Positions 18,447-26,567 of a DNA stretch of 64,000 nt are shown here, one piece after another. Made by a program: the position numbers and the translations under genes. The stretch's first letter is position 1, and each line of letters begins with the position of its first letter. A model generated the notes under the pieces. That model did not search any database, had not been told where the DNA came from, and worked only from the letters and a program-made list of their open reading frames with translations. The DNA is from Coriobacteriia bacterium (GTDB lineage: Bacteria > Actinomycetota > Coriobacteriia > Anaerosomatales > Anaerosomataceae), in NCBI GenBank assembly GCA_016938135.1, contig JAFGVD010000004.1, positions 1-64,000 on the forward strand, read 5' to 3'.

Positions 18447-19924
18447 GCGAGCGACCCGTACGCGAAGCACTCACCGGCCGCGTCATCTTCGAGATAGGCT
18501 CTCCGGACGCACGCTGCGTCGAGCCGCCGGTCCTCGATGTCCCCATGGCCGACGTCTCCACTGCGCTTGGCGGGCAGGCGCGTAGCAGCACGCCGTTGCT
18601 GCCGCAGGTAGCCGAGGTCGATCTTGCTCGCCACTACGCGCATCTTGCCGAGGCGAATTTCGGCGTGGATAACGGGTTCTACCCTCTGGGAAGCTGCACC
18701 ATGAAGTACAACCCCAAGATCAACGAGTGGGCGTGCAGGCTCCCGGGCTTTGCGGGAACGCATCCGTATCAGCCGACAGAGACCGTGCAGGGCGTCATCG
18801 AACTCATGGTGGGATTGCAAGACGCGCTGGCCGAGGTGGCAGGGCTTCCTGCCGTCACGCTGCAGCCTGCTGCGGGTGCGCACGGCGAGCTGACCGGGCT
18901 TATGTGCATCCGGGCATATCACACAGCGAACGGTGACGCGCGCAAGCGGGTCATCATCCCTGATTCTGCCCACGGCACGAACCCCGCCACTGTCGCCATG
19001 TGCGGCTACGAGGTGACGACGGTCCCCAGTGACGAGTCCGGTGGCGTCGACCTCGATGCGCTCAGGTCCGTTCTGGATACTGATGTTGCCGCTCTCATGC
19101 TCACCAACCCCAATACCCTTGGGTTGTTCGACGAGAACATCCTGGCGATTACCGACGCACTGCACTCGGTGGGAGCGCTTGCGTACTACGACGGTGCGAA
19201 CATGAACGCGGTGATGGGCAAGGCTCGCCCCGGGGACATGGGCTTCGACGTGATGCACTACAACCTGCATAAGACGTTCAGCACTCCACATGGCGGCGGC
19301 GGTCCTGGTTCGGGCGCGGTGGCTGTGCGCGACACGCTGGCTGCCTTCCTGCCGGGTCCCATTGCCGTCCGTGCAGAAGACGGCAGCTTCGAGTTCCACA
19401 CCCCGGAGCAGTCGATAGGCCGGGTACGTTCCTTCCACGGCAACGTCGGCGTGCTCGTCCGTGCGTACGCCTACATCCGCGCTCTGGGCGGCGCCGGTCT
19501 TGAGGAGGCTTCCGAGCAGGCGGTTCTCTCGGCGAACTACATGCAAGAGAAGCTCAAGGTCGCCTATGACCTGCCGCAGGACCGCACGTGCATGCATGAG
19601 TTCGTGCTGTCAGGAAAGCGGCTGCGTAAGGAGTACGGCGTTCGTACCCTCGACGTTGCCAAGCGCCTGCTGGATTACGGCTATCATCCGCCGACGATCT
19701 ACTTCCCGTTGATCGTGGAAGAGGCGATGATGATCGAGCCCACAGAGACGGAGGGCAAGGCCACTTTGGACCGGTTCATCGAGGTCATGCTTCGCATCGC
19801 CGAGGAGGCGAAGAACGATCCTGACCTGTTGCACGGGGCCCCGTATGACACGCCGGTGCGTCGCCTCGATGAGGCGGGTGCTGTCAAGAACCTCGACGTT
19901 GTGTGGAGTCCTGAGGAGGTCTAG
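18443..19924 (+). CDS. gcvPB: Glycine dehydrogenase (decarboxylating) subunit 2
   Basis: C-terminal half of the split P protein and the PLP-binding subunit. The PLP lysine is Lys277 in [25 protein letters not shown] and [10 protein letters not shown] are further landmarks. The 493-residue length is normal. Translational coupling to gcvPA by a 4-bp ATGA overlap supports a stoichiometric heterodimer. A split P protein is the arrangement found in Firmicutes, archaea and Coriobacteriia rather than the single-chain GcvB of mycobacteria. Confidence 0.95.
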   Translation: MSERPVREALTGRVIFEIGSPDARCVEPPVLDVPMADVSTALGGQARSSTPLLPQVAEVDLARHYAHLAEANFGVDNGFYPLGSCTMKYNPKINEWACRLPGFAGTHPYQPTETVQGVIELMVGLQDALAEVAGLPAVTLQPAAGAHGELTGLMCIRAYHTANGDARKRVIIPDSAHGTNPATVAMCGYEVTTVPSDESGGVDLDALRSVLDTDVAALMLTNPNTLGLFDENILAITDALHSVGALAYYDGANMNAVMGKARPGDMGFDVMHYNLHKTFSTPHGGGGPGSGAVAVRDTLAAFLPGPIAVRAEDGSFEFHTPEQSIGRVRSFHGNVGVLVRAYAYIRALGGAGLEEASEQAVLSANYMQEKLKVAYDLPQDRTCMHEFVLSGKRLRKEYGVRTLDVAKRLLDYGYHPPTIYFPLIVEEAMMIEPTETEGKATLDRFIEVMLRIAEEAKNDPDLLHGAPYDTPVRRLDEAGAVKNLDVVWSPEEV

Positions 19925-19942
19925 CCCAGCAGGGCGAGTCAT

Positions 19943-20743
19943 TTGAAGTGGCGACTTATCATCGACGGTCCGGTGGACGGCCTGCGTAACATGGCCATCG
20001 ACCGGGCCGTCTTGCACGCTCATGAGACCGGCGAGGCGCCTCCCACGCTGCGCCTGTATCGATGGCGCGTGCCTACGGTCACTCTGGGCAAGTTCCAGAA
20101 GGCCAGCGACGCCGACCTCGAGCTGTGTGAGCGTCTGGGGATCGACGTGGTTCGGCGGCCTACCGGTGGCCGGGGCGTGCTGCACGACGACGAGGTCACC
20201 TATTCGGTGGTCGCGGGTGTGCGGGAGGGTCTGCCGAGGGGCGTGGCGGCCAGCTACCGGGTGCTCTGCGGCGCGCTGGTGGAGGCCTATCATGACCTGG
20301 GCGTCGATGCGGACCTCACGGCTCGCCCCCGGGGTGAGCGTGCAGCGGGGGCCTGCTATCTACACGCTACGAGCGCTGATCTCTCGCTTGGCGCGGCCAA
20401 GCTCTCCGGTAGCGCGCAAGTCTGGCATCGCGATTCGTGTCTACAGCACGGTTCGTTCGTGCGTACGCGTGACATCAGCCGGGAGGCGCGCGTGTTCAGG
20501 CTGGACGAGGCGGGGGAGGAAGCGCTTGCCGCGCGCACGGTGACGTTTGCCGATGTGCTGGCCGTCTCGCCGGATGATGAGACCATCCGCAAGGCTGTCT
20601 CCGGGGCGTTTGAGAGGGTGGTGGGTATCGAGTTTCAGCCGGGTGTTCTCTCGGAAGCAGAAGCTGCGGCTGTAGAGGACGGCATGGCGCAGTTCCGGAT
20701 CGATGGGTCTACGCCTCGTCAGGTGGGGAAAGAGCCTGGGTAG
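19943..20743 (+). CDS. Lipoyl-attachment enzyme, LipM-like octanoyltransferase or lipoate-protein ligase
   Basis: Member of the BPL/LplA/LipB fold that adds octanoyl or lipoyl groups to GcvH. RRPTGGRGVLHDDEVTYS is the RRxxGGG-type substrate loop and AAKLSGSAQ carries the conserved Lys153. Cys138 in GACYLH occupies the position of the acyl-accepting cysteine of Bacillus LipM, which favours octanoyl-ACP:GcvH transferase over a ligase. TTG start with AGGG eight bases upstream. It is 18 bp after gcvPB, so it is the last gene of the gcv operon. No lipoyl synthase is in the window. Confidence 0.82.
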   Translation: MKWRLIIDGPVDGLRNMAIDRAVLHAHETGEAPPTLRLYRWRVPTVTLGKFQKASDADLELCERLGIDVVRRPTGGRGVLHDDEVTYSVVAGVREGLPRGVAASYRVLCGALVEAYHDLGVDADLTARPRGERAAGACYLHATSADLSLGAAKLSGSAQVWHRDSCLQHGSFVRTRDISREARVFRLDEAGEEALAARTVTFADVLAVSPDDETIRKAVSGAFERVVGIEFQPGVLSEAEAAAVEDGMAQFRIDGSTPRQVGKEPG

Positions 20744-20802
20744 GATCAGTTTTCGACCAGTAAGGATAAGGCCGAGGTCGAGGGGTCTTTGTCCGTGCCG
20801 TC

Positions 20803-20811
20803 TGCTACAAT
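20803..20811 (+). promoter_or_regulatory. Extended -10 promoter element upstream of the RsiG-like gene
   Basis: TGCTACAAT fits an extended -10 (TGn-TATAAT type) 46 bases before the start of the RsiG-like gene, in the only sizeable gap (114 bp) between the gcv operon and the next cluster. No -35 hexamer is convincing, as is usual for extended -10 promoters. Inferred only. Confidence 0.4.
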
Positions 20812-20857
20812 GATGCCGAGCTCGGACAGGCTCGTCACACTGTTTTTTGGAGGGGAA

Positions 20858-21169
20858 ATGGGACCTGATAAGCACGCCTCAGACGATGCTTTGCTGGACC
20901 TTGGAGACAAGACCCCGGACGAACTGCGTGAATTGCTTGATGAGCTTTATGCTGAAGAGCAGCGCACCAGTTATCGTAGGCGTGTCCTTCACGGTAAGAT
21001 CGACATCCTTCGCGCCGAGCTGGTGCGCCGGATGAAGACCCAGCGTGAGGCCGGAGAAGACGTTGTCTCTGCCGGTGACCTGGAACGTCTCATCGACATC
21101 CTGTCAAACGATATGCGCGGTGTTTCGCGGTACGATGTGACCGCTGAAGACAGCAACGACGACGAGTGA
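20858..21169 (+). CDS. RsiG-like protein with a single c-di-GMP-binding-type motif
   Basis: A 103-residue helical protein. Residues 34-49 (EQRTSYRRRVLHGKID) have the spacing E-x3-S-x2-R-x3-[H]-x3-D. Streptomyces RsiG, the anti-sigma factor that holds sigma WhiG when loaded with c-di-GMP, carries E-x3-S-x2-R-x3-Q-x3-D twice; single-motif homologues working as dimers are reported from Rubrobacter. Here there is one copy and Q is replaced by H. The flanking YRRRVLHGKIDILRAEL strongly recalls RsiG. ATG 20858 follows GGAGGGGAA, excluding the longer ORF start. No whiG-like sigma gene is in the window. Neighbours are FHA and MerR regulators. Confidence 0.7.
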   Translation: MGPDKHASDDALLDLGDKTPDELRELLDELYAEEQRTSYRRRVLHGKIDILRAELVRRMKTQREAGEDVVSAGDLERLIDILSNDMRGVSRYDVTAEDSNDDE

Positions 21170-21207
21170 CCTGCGTCCCGGATGACCGGGACCGACAAGG
21201 AGGACCC

Positions 21208-21468
21208 GTGACAACGATTGCCGACAAGATCCAGTCGTTCCTTGACGACCTGGCCATTGACGCCGTTGAAGAGCGAGTAGTGGAGTACGTGATACGAGAG
21301 GTCCACAACGGACGTAAGCTTGCTGAGGCACTGAGCGACCCGTACGTGCGTAACCGCCTTAGCGAAGAGAAGCTCGCACACGTACTCGAGAACCCTGAGA
21401 TAGCCACCGCGCTTGAATCGCAGATCGCACAGTCATTCAAGAAGAAGGAGTTCGGCTTCCTCGACTGA
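21208..21468 (+). CDS. Small conserved helical protein, function unknown
   Basis: An 86-residue, mostly charged protein predicted to be helical, with no membrane segment and no cysteine. The segment VEYVIREVHNGRKLAEALSD and the lysine-rich tail KKKEFGFLD are its most distinctive parts. GTG 21208 has AAGGAGG five bases upstream, which decides the start over the longer ORF. It sits between the RsiG-like and FHA genes with the same orientation and short gaps (38 and 34 bp). I do not recognise the family. Confidence 0.75.
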   Translation: MTTIADKIQSFLDDLAIDAVEERVVEYVIREVHNGRKLAEALSDPYVRNRLSEEKLAHVLENPEIATALESQIAQSFKKKEFGFLD

Positions 21469-21502
21469 GGCCAGGCGATCCCTACCAGCAGGGATGGTGA
21501 GC

Positions 21503-21949
21503 ATGGAGACCTGTCCGTCATGTGAGACACAGCTACCCGAGGGCGCAAAGACATGCCCCGCTTGTGGCTTGCGCGTCGAAGGCTCCACCGCGTCGTTTGC
21601 GCCCGTCAAAGTGGAGGAGCAAGCGCCGCCGGTTGCAGCAGAGCCTTCGGAAGTACCTGTTCTGGTCGTTCATAAGGGTGCGGAGACAGGGGAGCGTTTC
21701 TACCTGGAGGATGGTGCATACACCGTAGGACGCGATCCGGGCAGCGATATCTTCCTGAACGATGTCACCGTCTCGCGAAACCATGCGCGGATCGATGTGA
21801 TCGGTGGCAACGTCACGGTATCGGACGCTGGTTCGCTCAACGGAACGTACGTCAACGACGTGCTTGTTGACTCGGCGCACCTGCTCAGCGGCGATGCCCT
21901 ACAGGTGGGTCGCTTCAAGATGGTGTTCCTCTCGGGAGGTGGCGCCTGA
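21503..21949 (+). CDS. Zinc-ribbon plus FHA domain protein (GarA-like position)
   Basis: A ~148-residue soluble protein. The N-terminus has two CxxC pairs (CPSC, CPAC) making a zinc ribbon; residues ~60-145 are a forkhead-associated domain with GRDPGSDI, VSRNHARI and SLNGTYVN, the phosphothreonine-reading loops. Mycobacterial GarA and corynebacterial OdhI have the same FHA fold and lie beside the same MerR gene, but carry a phosphorylatable TT motif instead of a zinc ribbon. The linker here contains STASF, which might serve as a phosphosite; that is a guess. ATG 21503 or 21494. Overlaps the MerR gene by one base. Confidence 0.87.
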   Translation: METCPSCETQLPEGAKTCPACGLRVEGSTASFAPVKVEEQAPPVAAEPSEVPVLVVHKGAETGERFYLEDGAYTVGRDPGSDIFLNDVTVSRNHARIDVIGGNVTVSDAGSLNGTYVNDVLVDSAHLLSGDALQVGRFKMVFLSGGGA

Positions 21950-22656
21950 TGAATCCTGCCCGTGAGTACATGACGATCGGTGAGGTAGTCGAGCACCTTC
22001 AAGAGACGTTCTCTGACCTCTCTATCTCCAAAGTCCGCTTCCTTGAGGAAGAGGGCCTTGTATCTCCGGATCGTACAGCCGGGGGTTACAGGAAGTTCAG
22101 CCAGGCCGATCTCCAAAGACTCGAACTCGTCCTTAAGCTGCAGAAGGACAACTTCATGCCGCTTGCGGTGATTCGCGAGAAGCTTGCGGAGTACGATCAG
22201 GGGCGTGTGCCTGCAGAGCTGGAGCCCGTCATCGCTCACACTGAGACGATGATGCTGCCCCTGGAGGACGCGCAGACGGTCCCCGTCAGCAAGGCGGCAG
22301 AGAGCCTCGGGTTGACCGAGGTCTTCGTGCGCGAGCTGGCCGAGTTCGGTCTAATCGAGCTGGTGGATGGCGATCACGGCAAGGAGATCCCCGCGGGAGA
22401 CGTGGGTATCGCTCACGCTTGCTGGGACCTGCGCCGATTCGGCGTCGAGCCGCGCCACCTACGGATCTACGAGACCTTCGCCGAGCGCGAAGCGTCGTTC
22501 TTCTCCCAGATACTGATGCCTACGTTCCGGCACCGGACGCCGGAGGCTCGCCAGAAGCTCGTCGAGACCCTTGGTGAGCTCACCAGACTGACGGGAGAGC
22601 TCAAGAAGCATATGCTGCACCGTGCAATTTCCCGCGTGTTCGAGGACGTCGTATAA
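21949..22656 (+). CDS. MerR family transcriptional regulator (FtsR-like)
   Basis: A 235-residue regulator. The N-terminal winged helix (MTIGEVVEHL through ISKVRFLEEEGLVSP and GYRKFS) is MerR-type, followed by a dimer helix and a second ~110-residue domain with no metal-binding cysteines. The architecture and its place after an FHA gene match FtsR of Corynebacterium (Rv1828 in M. tuberculosis), an activator of ftsZ. The start codon overlaps the FHA stop (TGATGA), so both are translated together. The target genes here are unknown. Confidence 0.82.
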   Translation: MNPAREYMTIGEVVEHLQETFSDLSISKVRFLEEEGLVSPDRTAGGYRKFSQADLQRLELVLKLQKDNFMPLAVIREKLAEYDQGRVPAELEPVIAHTETMMLPLEDAQTVPVSKAAESLGLTEVFVRELAEFGLIELVDGDHGKEIPAGDVGIAHACWDLRRFGVEPRHLRIYETFAEREASFFSQILMPTFRHRTPEARQKLVETLGELTRLTGELKKHMLHRAISRVFEDVV

Positions 22657-22661
22657 GAGTC

Positions 22662-23093
22662 ATGTCCGAGGCAACCGAACTGCCTTCAAGTGATCTGCCG
22701 GTCTCGGCCCAGGTGGCGGCGACCTCGTTCGTTCACCCCAGTGAGCGTGTTGCTGCACAGATCCTCGACTTCTATCGGATCAACTGGGAGTACGAGCCTA
22801 CCCGTTTCCCCATCGAATGGGACGGAGACGGCAATGTTATCGCATGGTTCACGCCTGACTTCTATCTCACGGATTTCGAGCTGTACATCGAACTCACGAC
22901 GATGAGTCAGAAGTTGGTCACCAAGAAGAACCGCAAGGTGAGGCGGCTCAAGGAGCTCTATCCGGACGTGAATATCAAGATCTTCTACCAGAAAGATTTC
23001 AGGAAGCTGCTGTTCAAGTTCGGCATTCCGGTAGAGAAGCGTCCTCATAGCGAGGGTGGGGGACTGTCTGCTCGAGAGGTGGACAAGCCATGA
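22662..23093 (+). CDS. Uncharacterised protein, possible PD-(D/E)xK nuclease fold
   Basis: A 143-residue soluble protein. Residues 40-110 show a pattern like the restriction-endonuclease fold: Glu43, then PDFYL (65-69), then YIELTT (75-80) and a basic helix KKNRKVRRLKELYP. In an active enzyme the third motif would be E-x-K; here it is E77-L-T79, with lysines a few residues later that might substitute. The fold assignment is my inference from pattern only. It sits 5 bp after the MerR gene and overlaps hpt by 4 bp (ATGA), so it is firmly within the operon. Confidence 0.6.
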   Translation: MSEATELPSSDLPVSAQVAATSFVHPSERVAAQILDFYRINWEYEPTRFPIEWDGDGNVIAWFTPDFYLTDFELYIELTTMSQKLVTKKNRKVRRLKELYPDVNIKIFYQKDFRKLLFKFGIPVEKRPHSEGGGLSAREVDKP

Positions 23094-23641
23094 GAGGGCG
23101 TACGGCCGTGCTGGCGGATCCGCTGCTGGACAGGATGCTCTTCTCGCCCGACCAGATACTCGACAGGGTTGAGGAGGTGGGTGCTGCCATCACCCGGGAC
23201 TACGATGGTCGTGACCTTGTGCTGTTGACCGTGCTGAGAGGCGGGATATTCTTCCTGGCTGATCTGGCTCGACACATCGATCTTCCCCTGACCATGGACT
23301 TCATGGCGGTCTCGTCGTATGCCGGAGGCGGCGCCGCTGTGCGGATCACCAAAGACCTCGACGATGCTATCGAGGGGCGGCATGTCTTGGTGGTCGAGGA
23401 CATCATCGACACGGGACTGACGCTCAACTATCTGCTGAACGTCCTGCGTCAGAGGCGTCCGGCATCTCTGGAGGTGTGCACCCTGCTCGACAAAGATGCT
23501 CGGCGCATCGCCGATCTACAGGTCGCGTACCGGGGTTTTCGTATCCCGGATCGGTTTGTGGTCGGCTATGGGCTTGACCTTGGTGGTCGCTTCAGGGGAA
23601 TGCCGTTCATCGCCACACTGAGAGACGAGGTGATGGGCTGA
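23090..23641 (+). CDS. hpt: Hypoxanthine phosphoribosyltransferase
   Basis: Purine salvage: hypoxanthine or guanine plus PRPP gives IMP or GMP. The 183-residue protein has the PRPP loop VLVVEDIIDTGLT, the flexible-loop region SSYAGG and the C-terminal DRFVVGYGLD that contacts the base. Start overlaps the preceding gene as ATGA, and its stop overlaps the K+ channel gene by one base. With apt 1 kb downstream and two nucleobase permeases at 39.8-42.5 kb, the cell appears well equipped for base salvage. Confidence 0.95.
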   Translation: MRGRTAVLADPLLDRMLFSPDQILDRVEEVGAAITRDYDGRDLVLLTVLRGGIFFLADLARHIDLPLTMDFMAVSSYAGGGAAVRITKDLDDAIEGRHVLVVEDIIDTGLTLNYLLNVLRQRRPASLEVCTLLDKDARRIADLQVAYRGFRIPDRFVVGYGLDLGGRFRGMPFIATLRDEVMG

Positions 23642-24627
23642 TGCTCGCCCGCATAGTCCGCGCCTTCGTGATCCTGGCTTTCATCCTCATCTTGGGCACC
23701 GTTGGCTATACAGCCATCGAGGGCTGGTCGACCCTGGACTCTCTGTACATGACCGTAATCACCATCGCGACGGTCGGTTTCGCCGAGATCGCCCCGCTCA
23801 GCGCCGGAGGCAAGCTGTTTACCATCGTATTGATATTCCTGGGCGTTGCGGGTTTGGCGTATTCCGTCGGCGCCATCATCGATTTCATGGTCGAAGGACA
23901 TCTTCGCGGCCTTCTGGAGGGACGTCGTATGAACAGGCGCATCAGCGAGCTCAAGGACCACTACATAGTCGTGGGCATCGGTCGTGTCGGTTCAGTGGTC
24001 GCACGTACGCTGGCCTCTGAAGGAGTCGAGTTCCTCGTTCTCGACGTGTGCGAGGAGTGCAAGACCATGGCCGAGGAGGCCGGATGGCTCTATATCCAGG
24101 GAGATGCCACAGACGAGGATGTCTTGCGCCAGGCGGGCGTCATGCGCGCAAAAGGACTTGTGACTGCGCTTGATACGGACGCCGACAACCTGTTCGTATC
24201 GCTCTCGGCACGCACCCTGAATCCCGCACTGTTCATCGTCGCCCGCACATCGCAAGTCGCGTCAGAGGCCAAGCTCCTTCGTTCCGGTGCTGATCGCGTA
24301 CTCACCCCCAACGTAATCGGCGGCAGGCGTATGGCATCGATGGTGCTACATCCGGTCGTCTCGGATTATCTGGATGTTGTCACGCATGGAGACCAGGTGG
24401 AGTACACGCTGGAGTCGATGAAGGTCGACCATGGCTCCGTGCTTGCAGGTCGTTCCATCCGCGACGCGAAGATCCGGGATGAGACCGGTGCCTACATCCT
24501 CGCGGTCGACGGGGTCGAGGGCGGGATGAACACGAACCCCTCGCCGGACACGATACTCGCACCCGGCGACCAGCTGGTGGTGCTGGGCACTCAAGCTCAA
24601 CTGGACAAGCTCACGAAGCTTCTCTAG
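23641..24627 (+). CDS. Two-helix potassium channel with RCK/TrkA-N domain
   Basis: A 328-residue channel: membrane helix (~5-25), pore loop, second helix (~58-85), then an RCK domain (Trk[14 protein letters not shown] nucleotide-binding turn) and a TrkA-C domain at the end. The pore reads TVGFAE rather than the canonical TVGYGD; Phe for Tyr is common, but Ala in the third glycine place is unusual and may affect selectivity. A ligand-gated K+ conductance is expected from the family. Start overlaps the hpt stop. Confidence 0.88.
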   Translation: MLARIVRAFVILAFILILGTVGYTAIEGWSTLDSLYMTVITIATVGFAEIAPLSAGGKLFTIVLIFLGVAGLAYSVGAIIDFMVEGHLRGLLEGRRMNRRISELKDHYIVVGIGRVGSVVARTLASEGVEFLVLDVCEECKTMAEEAGWLYIQGDATDEDVLRQAGVMRAKGLVTALDTDADNLFVSLSARTLNPALFIVARTSQVASEAKLLRSGADRVLTPNVIGGRRMASMVLHPVVSDYLDVVTHGDQVEYTLESMKVDHGSVLAGRSIRDAKIRDETGAYILAVDGVEGGMNTNPSPDTILAPGDQLVVLGTQAQLDKLTKLL

Positions 24628-24628
24628 C

Positions 24629-24648
24629 GGCGCTGGCTCAACAGCGCC
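24629..24648. terminator. Hairpin between the K+ channel gene and apt
   Basis: GGCGCTG and CAGCGCC make a perfect 7-bp stem with a 6-nt loop, two bases after the channel stop codon. No T-run follows, so termination efficiency is uncertain. Confidence 0.4.
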
Positions 24649-24694
24649 ACACGATGTAGTCTTAGCAGGGTTTCGCCGACACAAGGAGGCAGCG

Positions 24695-25210
24695 TTGGAT
24701 CTGGAGCAGTATATACGTGACATCCCCGATTTCCCCAAAGAGGGGATCGTGTTCAAAGACATCACCCCGTTGCTGGCAAGTCCGGACGGGTTTCGTCGTG
24801 CCATAGACACCATCGCCGATGAGTTCGCAGACGCGGGCATCACCAAGGTTCTAGGTGCCGAGGCGCGCGGCTTCATCTTCGGCGGTGCGCTGGCATATCG
24901 CCTGGGTGCCGGGTTCGTCCCTGCACGCAAGCCCGGAAAGCTCCCGGGGAAGACGACGAGCGCCGAGTACGCACTTGAGTACGGGACCGATTCCCTGGAG
25001 ATCCATGAGGATGCCATGGGTCCCAGCGACAGGGTGCTTATCGTAGACGACGTGCTCGCCACCGGCGGGACGGCGGCTGCCAAGGCCAGCCTTGTAAGCT
25101 CCTCAGGAGCCGAGACGATGGGCTTCGCCTTCCTCATCGAGCTGGATTTTCTGTCTGGCCGGGAGAAGCTGGGTGATCGCAAGATCGTGTCTTTGATACA
25201 CGTGGTCTAG
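24695..25210 (+). CDS. apt: Adenine phosphoribosyltransferase
   Basis: Converts adenine and PRPP to AMP. The 171-residue protein has [12 protein letters not shown] at the N-terminus, the AEARGFIFG loop, RKPGKLPG and the PRPP motif [17 protein letters not shown] 24695 is preceded by AAGGAGG five bases away, one of the best ribosome sites in the window. It stands alone behind a hairpin, facing the convergent RlpA-like gene. Confidence 0.95.
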   Translation: MDLEQYIRDIPDFPKEGIVFKDITPLLASPDGFRRAIDTIADEFADAGITKVLGAEARGFIFGGALAYRLGAGFVPARKPGKLPGKTTSAEYALEYGTDSLEIHEDAMGPSDRVLIVDDVLATGGTAAAKASLVSSSGAETMGFAFLIELDFLSGREKLGDRKIVSLIHVV

Positions 25211-25261
25211 GTATCCACAGACAGTCACGAGCGGCCGTTGGAGAGACTCTCTGGCGGCCGC

Positions 25262-26353
25262 TTAGCCGTTGTCGTTGGGTATGACGACCTCTGCCTGAAC
25301 CGTGGAGACACCGGAGAAGCCCAGGGCCGCAGCGGCAGCCTTTGAGAGGTCAAGGTCCCGACCGGCGATGAACGGACCGCGATCGTTGACCACAACGATG
25401 ATCCGCTTCTCTCCACGCGTCAGCGCGAGCACCGTGCCGAATGGGAGCGTGCGGGACGCGCAGGTGAAGTCGTCCTCGTTGAATATCTGTCCGGAAGCGG
25501 TCGGTCGCCCGTCGAACTCGTTGCCGTACCACGAGCATACGGCTGAGAAGGCCGTCCCCGTTGTCCGGTACGTCCTTGGCATGTAGGCCGAGCAGATGAA
25601 TATCCGGTCCGGCAACACAAGGGCCTCAGCTCTTGCGATGCTTGAGCCGTTGGGCACGGAGCTGTTCTTCCAGCGCTCATGTGTCTCGGCATCTTGTTTG
25701 CGCGCCGAGAGCAGCGCTTGTTGTGCCTCCTCGGTCAGCTCGGCGATGAGTCTCTCTTGCTCGGCCAGCATCTGGTCGAGCGCCGTGAGCCGTGACTGCT
25801 GGGCGCCTCGCAGCTCGATGTCCTGCGCCTTCAGGTCGTCCAGAGCGGCAGCCTGATAGCGGGCGTCTGCTGCCGCCAGATTAAGGTCCGCCACTACACG
25901 GCTGTCCTCCTCGGCGATCCTGGAAAGCAGGGAGGCCCGAGCGAACAGGTCGCCTATGGATTCCGCCGAGAACAGAAGGCTGAACGGGTCGACGCTGCCG
26001 CGTTTGTAGACCACGACGATTCGTGCCTCGTAGTTCGCCTGTGCTTCGGCCAAGCGTTCCTCGGCAACATCCAGTTCCTCCCGCTGCGTTCTGATGCGAT
26101 CGCCGGTGACTGCAAGGCGTTCGACCAGCGCAGCGTTCTCGGCCCTCAGTGCCGACGCCTCGGTCTCAATCTCCAGGACGCGAGTAGCTGCGGCATCAAG
26201 TTCGTCATTGATGCCCGCGAGAGCGGCGGTGTCGCCGGCAAACGGGATGTCTACGGATGTCCCGGGCTCGGCGGCCGCGTTGCTTGCGGGTAGGCATGCC
26301 ATCACCAGCGTGGCTGCGACGAGCATCCCTATGAGACGGTTCCCTGCGCGCAT
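25262..26353 (-). CDS. Secreted coiled-coil protein with C-terminal RlpA-like domain
   Basis: A 363-residue exported protein. A signal peptide (~1-28) is followed by a long coiled coil (~35-235), like the N-terminal part of PcsB/CwlO-type wall hydrolases, and then by a double-psi beta-barrel RlpA domain (~265-363) with WYGNEFDGRPTASGQ, TLPFGT and VNDRGPF; the Asp of NDRGPF is the catalytic residue in RlpA lytic transglycosylases. GGAG lies nine bases before ATG. It is divergent from an NlpC/P60 gene with a related coiled coil, suggesting a paired role in wall remodelling. Confidence 0.88.
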   Translation of the reverse strand: MRAGNRLIGMLVAATLVMACLPASNAAAEPGTSVDIPFAGDTAALAGINDELDAAATRVLEIETEASALRAENAALVERLAVTGDRIRTQREELDVAEERLAEAQANYEARIVVVYKRGSVDPFSLLFSAESIGDLFARASLLSRIAEEDSRVVADLNLAAADARYQAAALDDLKAQDIELRGAQQSRLTALDQMLAEQERLIAELTEEAQQALLSARKQDAETHERWKNSSVPNGSSIARAEALVLPDRIFICSAYMPRTYRTTGTAFSAVCSWYGNEFDGRPTASGQIFNEDDFTCASRTLPFGTVLALTRGEKRIIVVVNDRGPFIAGRDLDLSKAAAAALGFSGVSTVQAEVVIPNDNG

Positions 26354-26500
26354 ACCCTACGTCTCCGCCCTGCGCGTGAGTCCACGTTAACCGCGCATCG
26401 TGCGCGCGCGACTCACATACTCTACCAGAACAGCCGATACAAGCCAGTGGAGGGGTGTGCCGGCTGAGGGGGCCGCGTGTGCTATAGTGTGGATGAGCTC

Positions 26501-26516
26501 CGCACTTCACAGTGCG
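26501..26516. other. Small hairpin in the divergent wall-hydrolase intergenic region
   Basis: CGCACT-TCAC-AGTGCG forms a 6-bp stem in the 214-bp gap between the RlpA-like and NlpC/P60 genes, downstream of a TATAGT at 26483 that could be a -10 for the rightward gene. It could be an operator or a leader hairpin. I looked for a c-di-AMP (ydaO) riboswitch, which controls such genes in some actinobacteria, and did not see its conserved blocks. Confidence 0.25.
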
Positions 26517-26567
26517 ACCCATTGACGGCCTCTCGAAGCAGCATTCAGACGTAGCTGGAGGTACCGC

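Noticed and set aside
18407-19597. 396-residue minus-strand ORF
   Set aside because: Antisense to gcvPB, which has clear family motifs; long open antisense frames are expected at this GC content.
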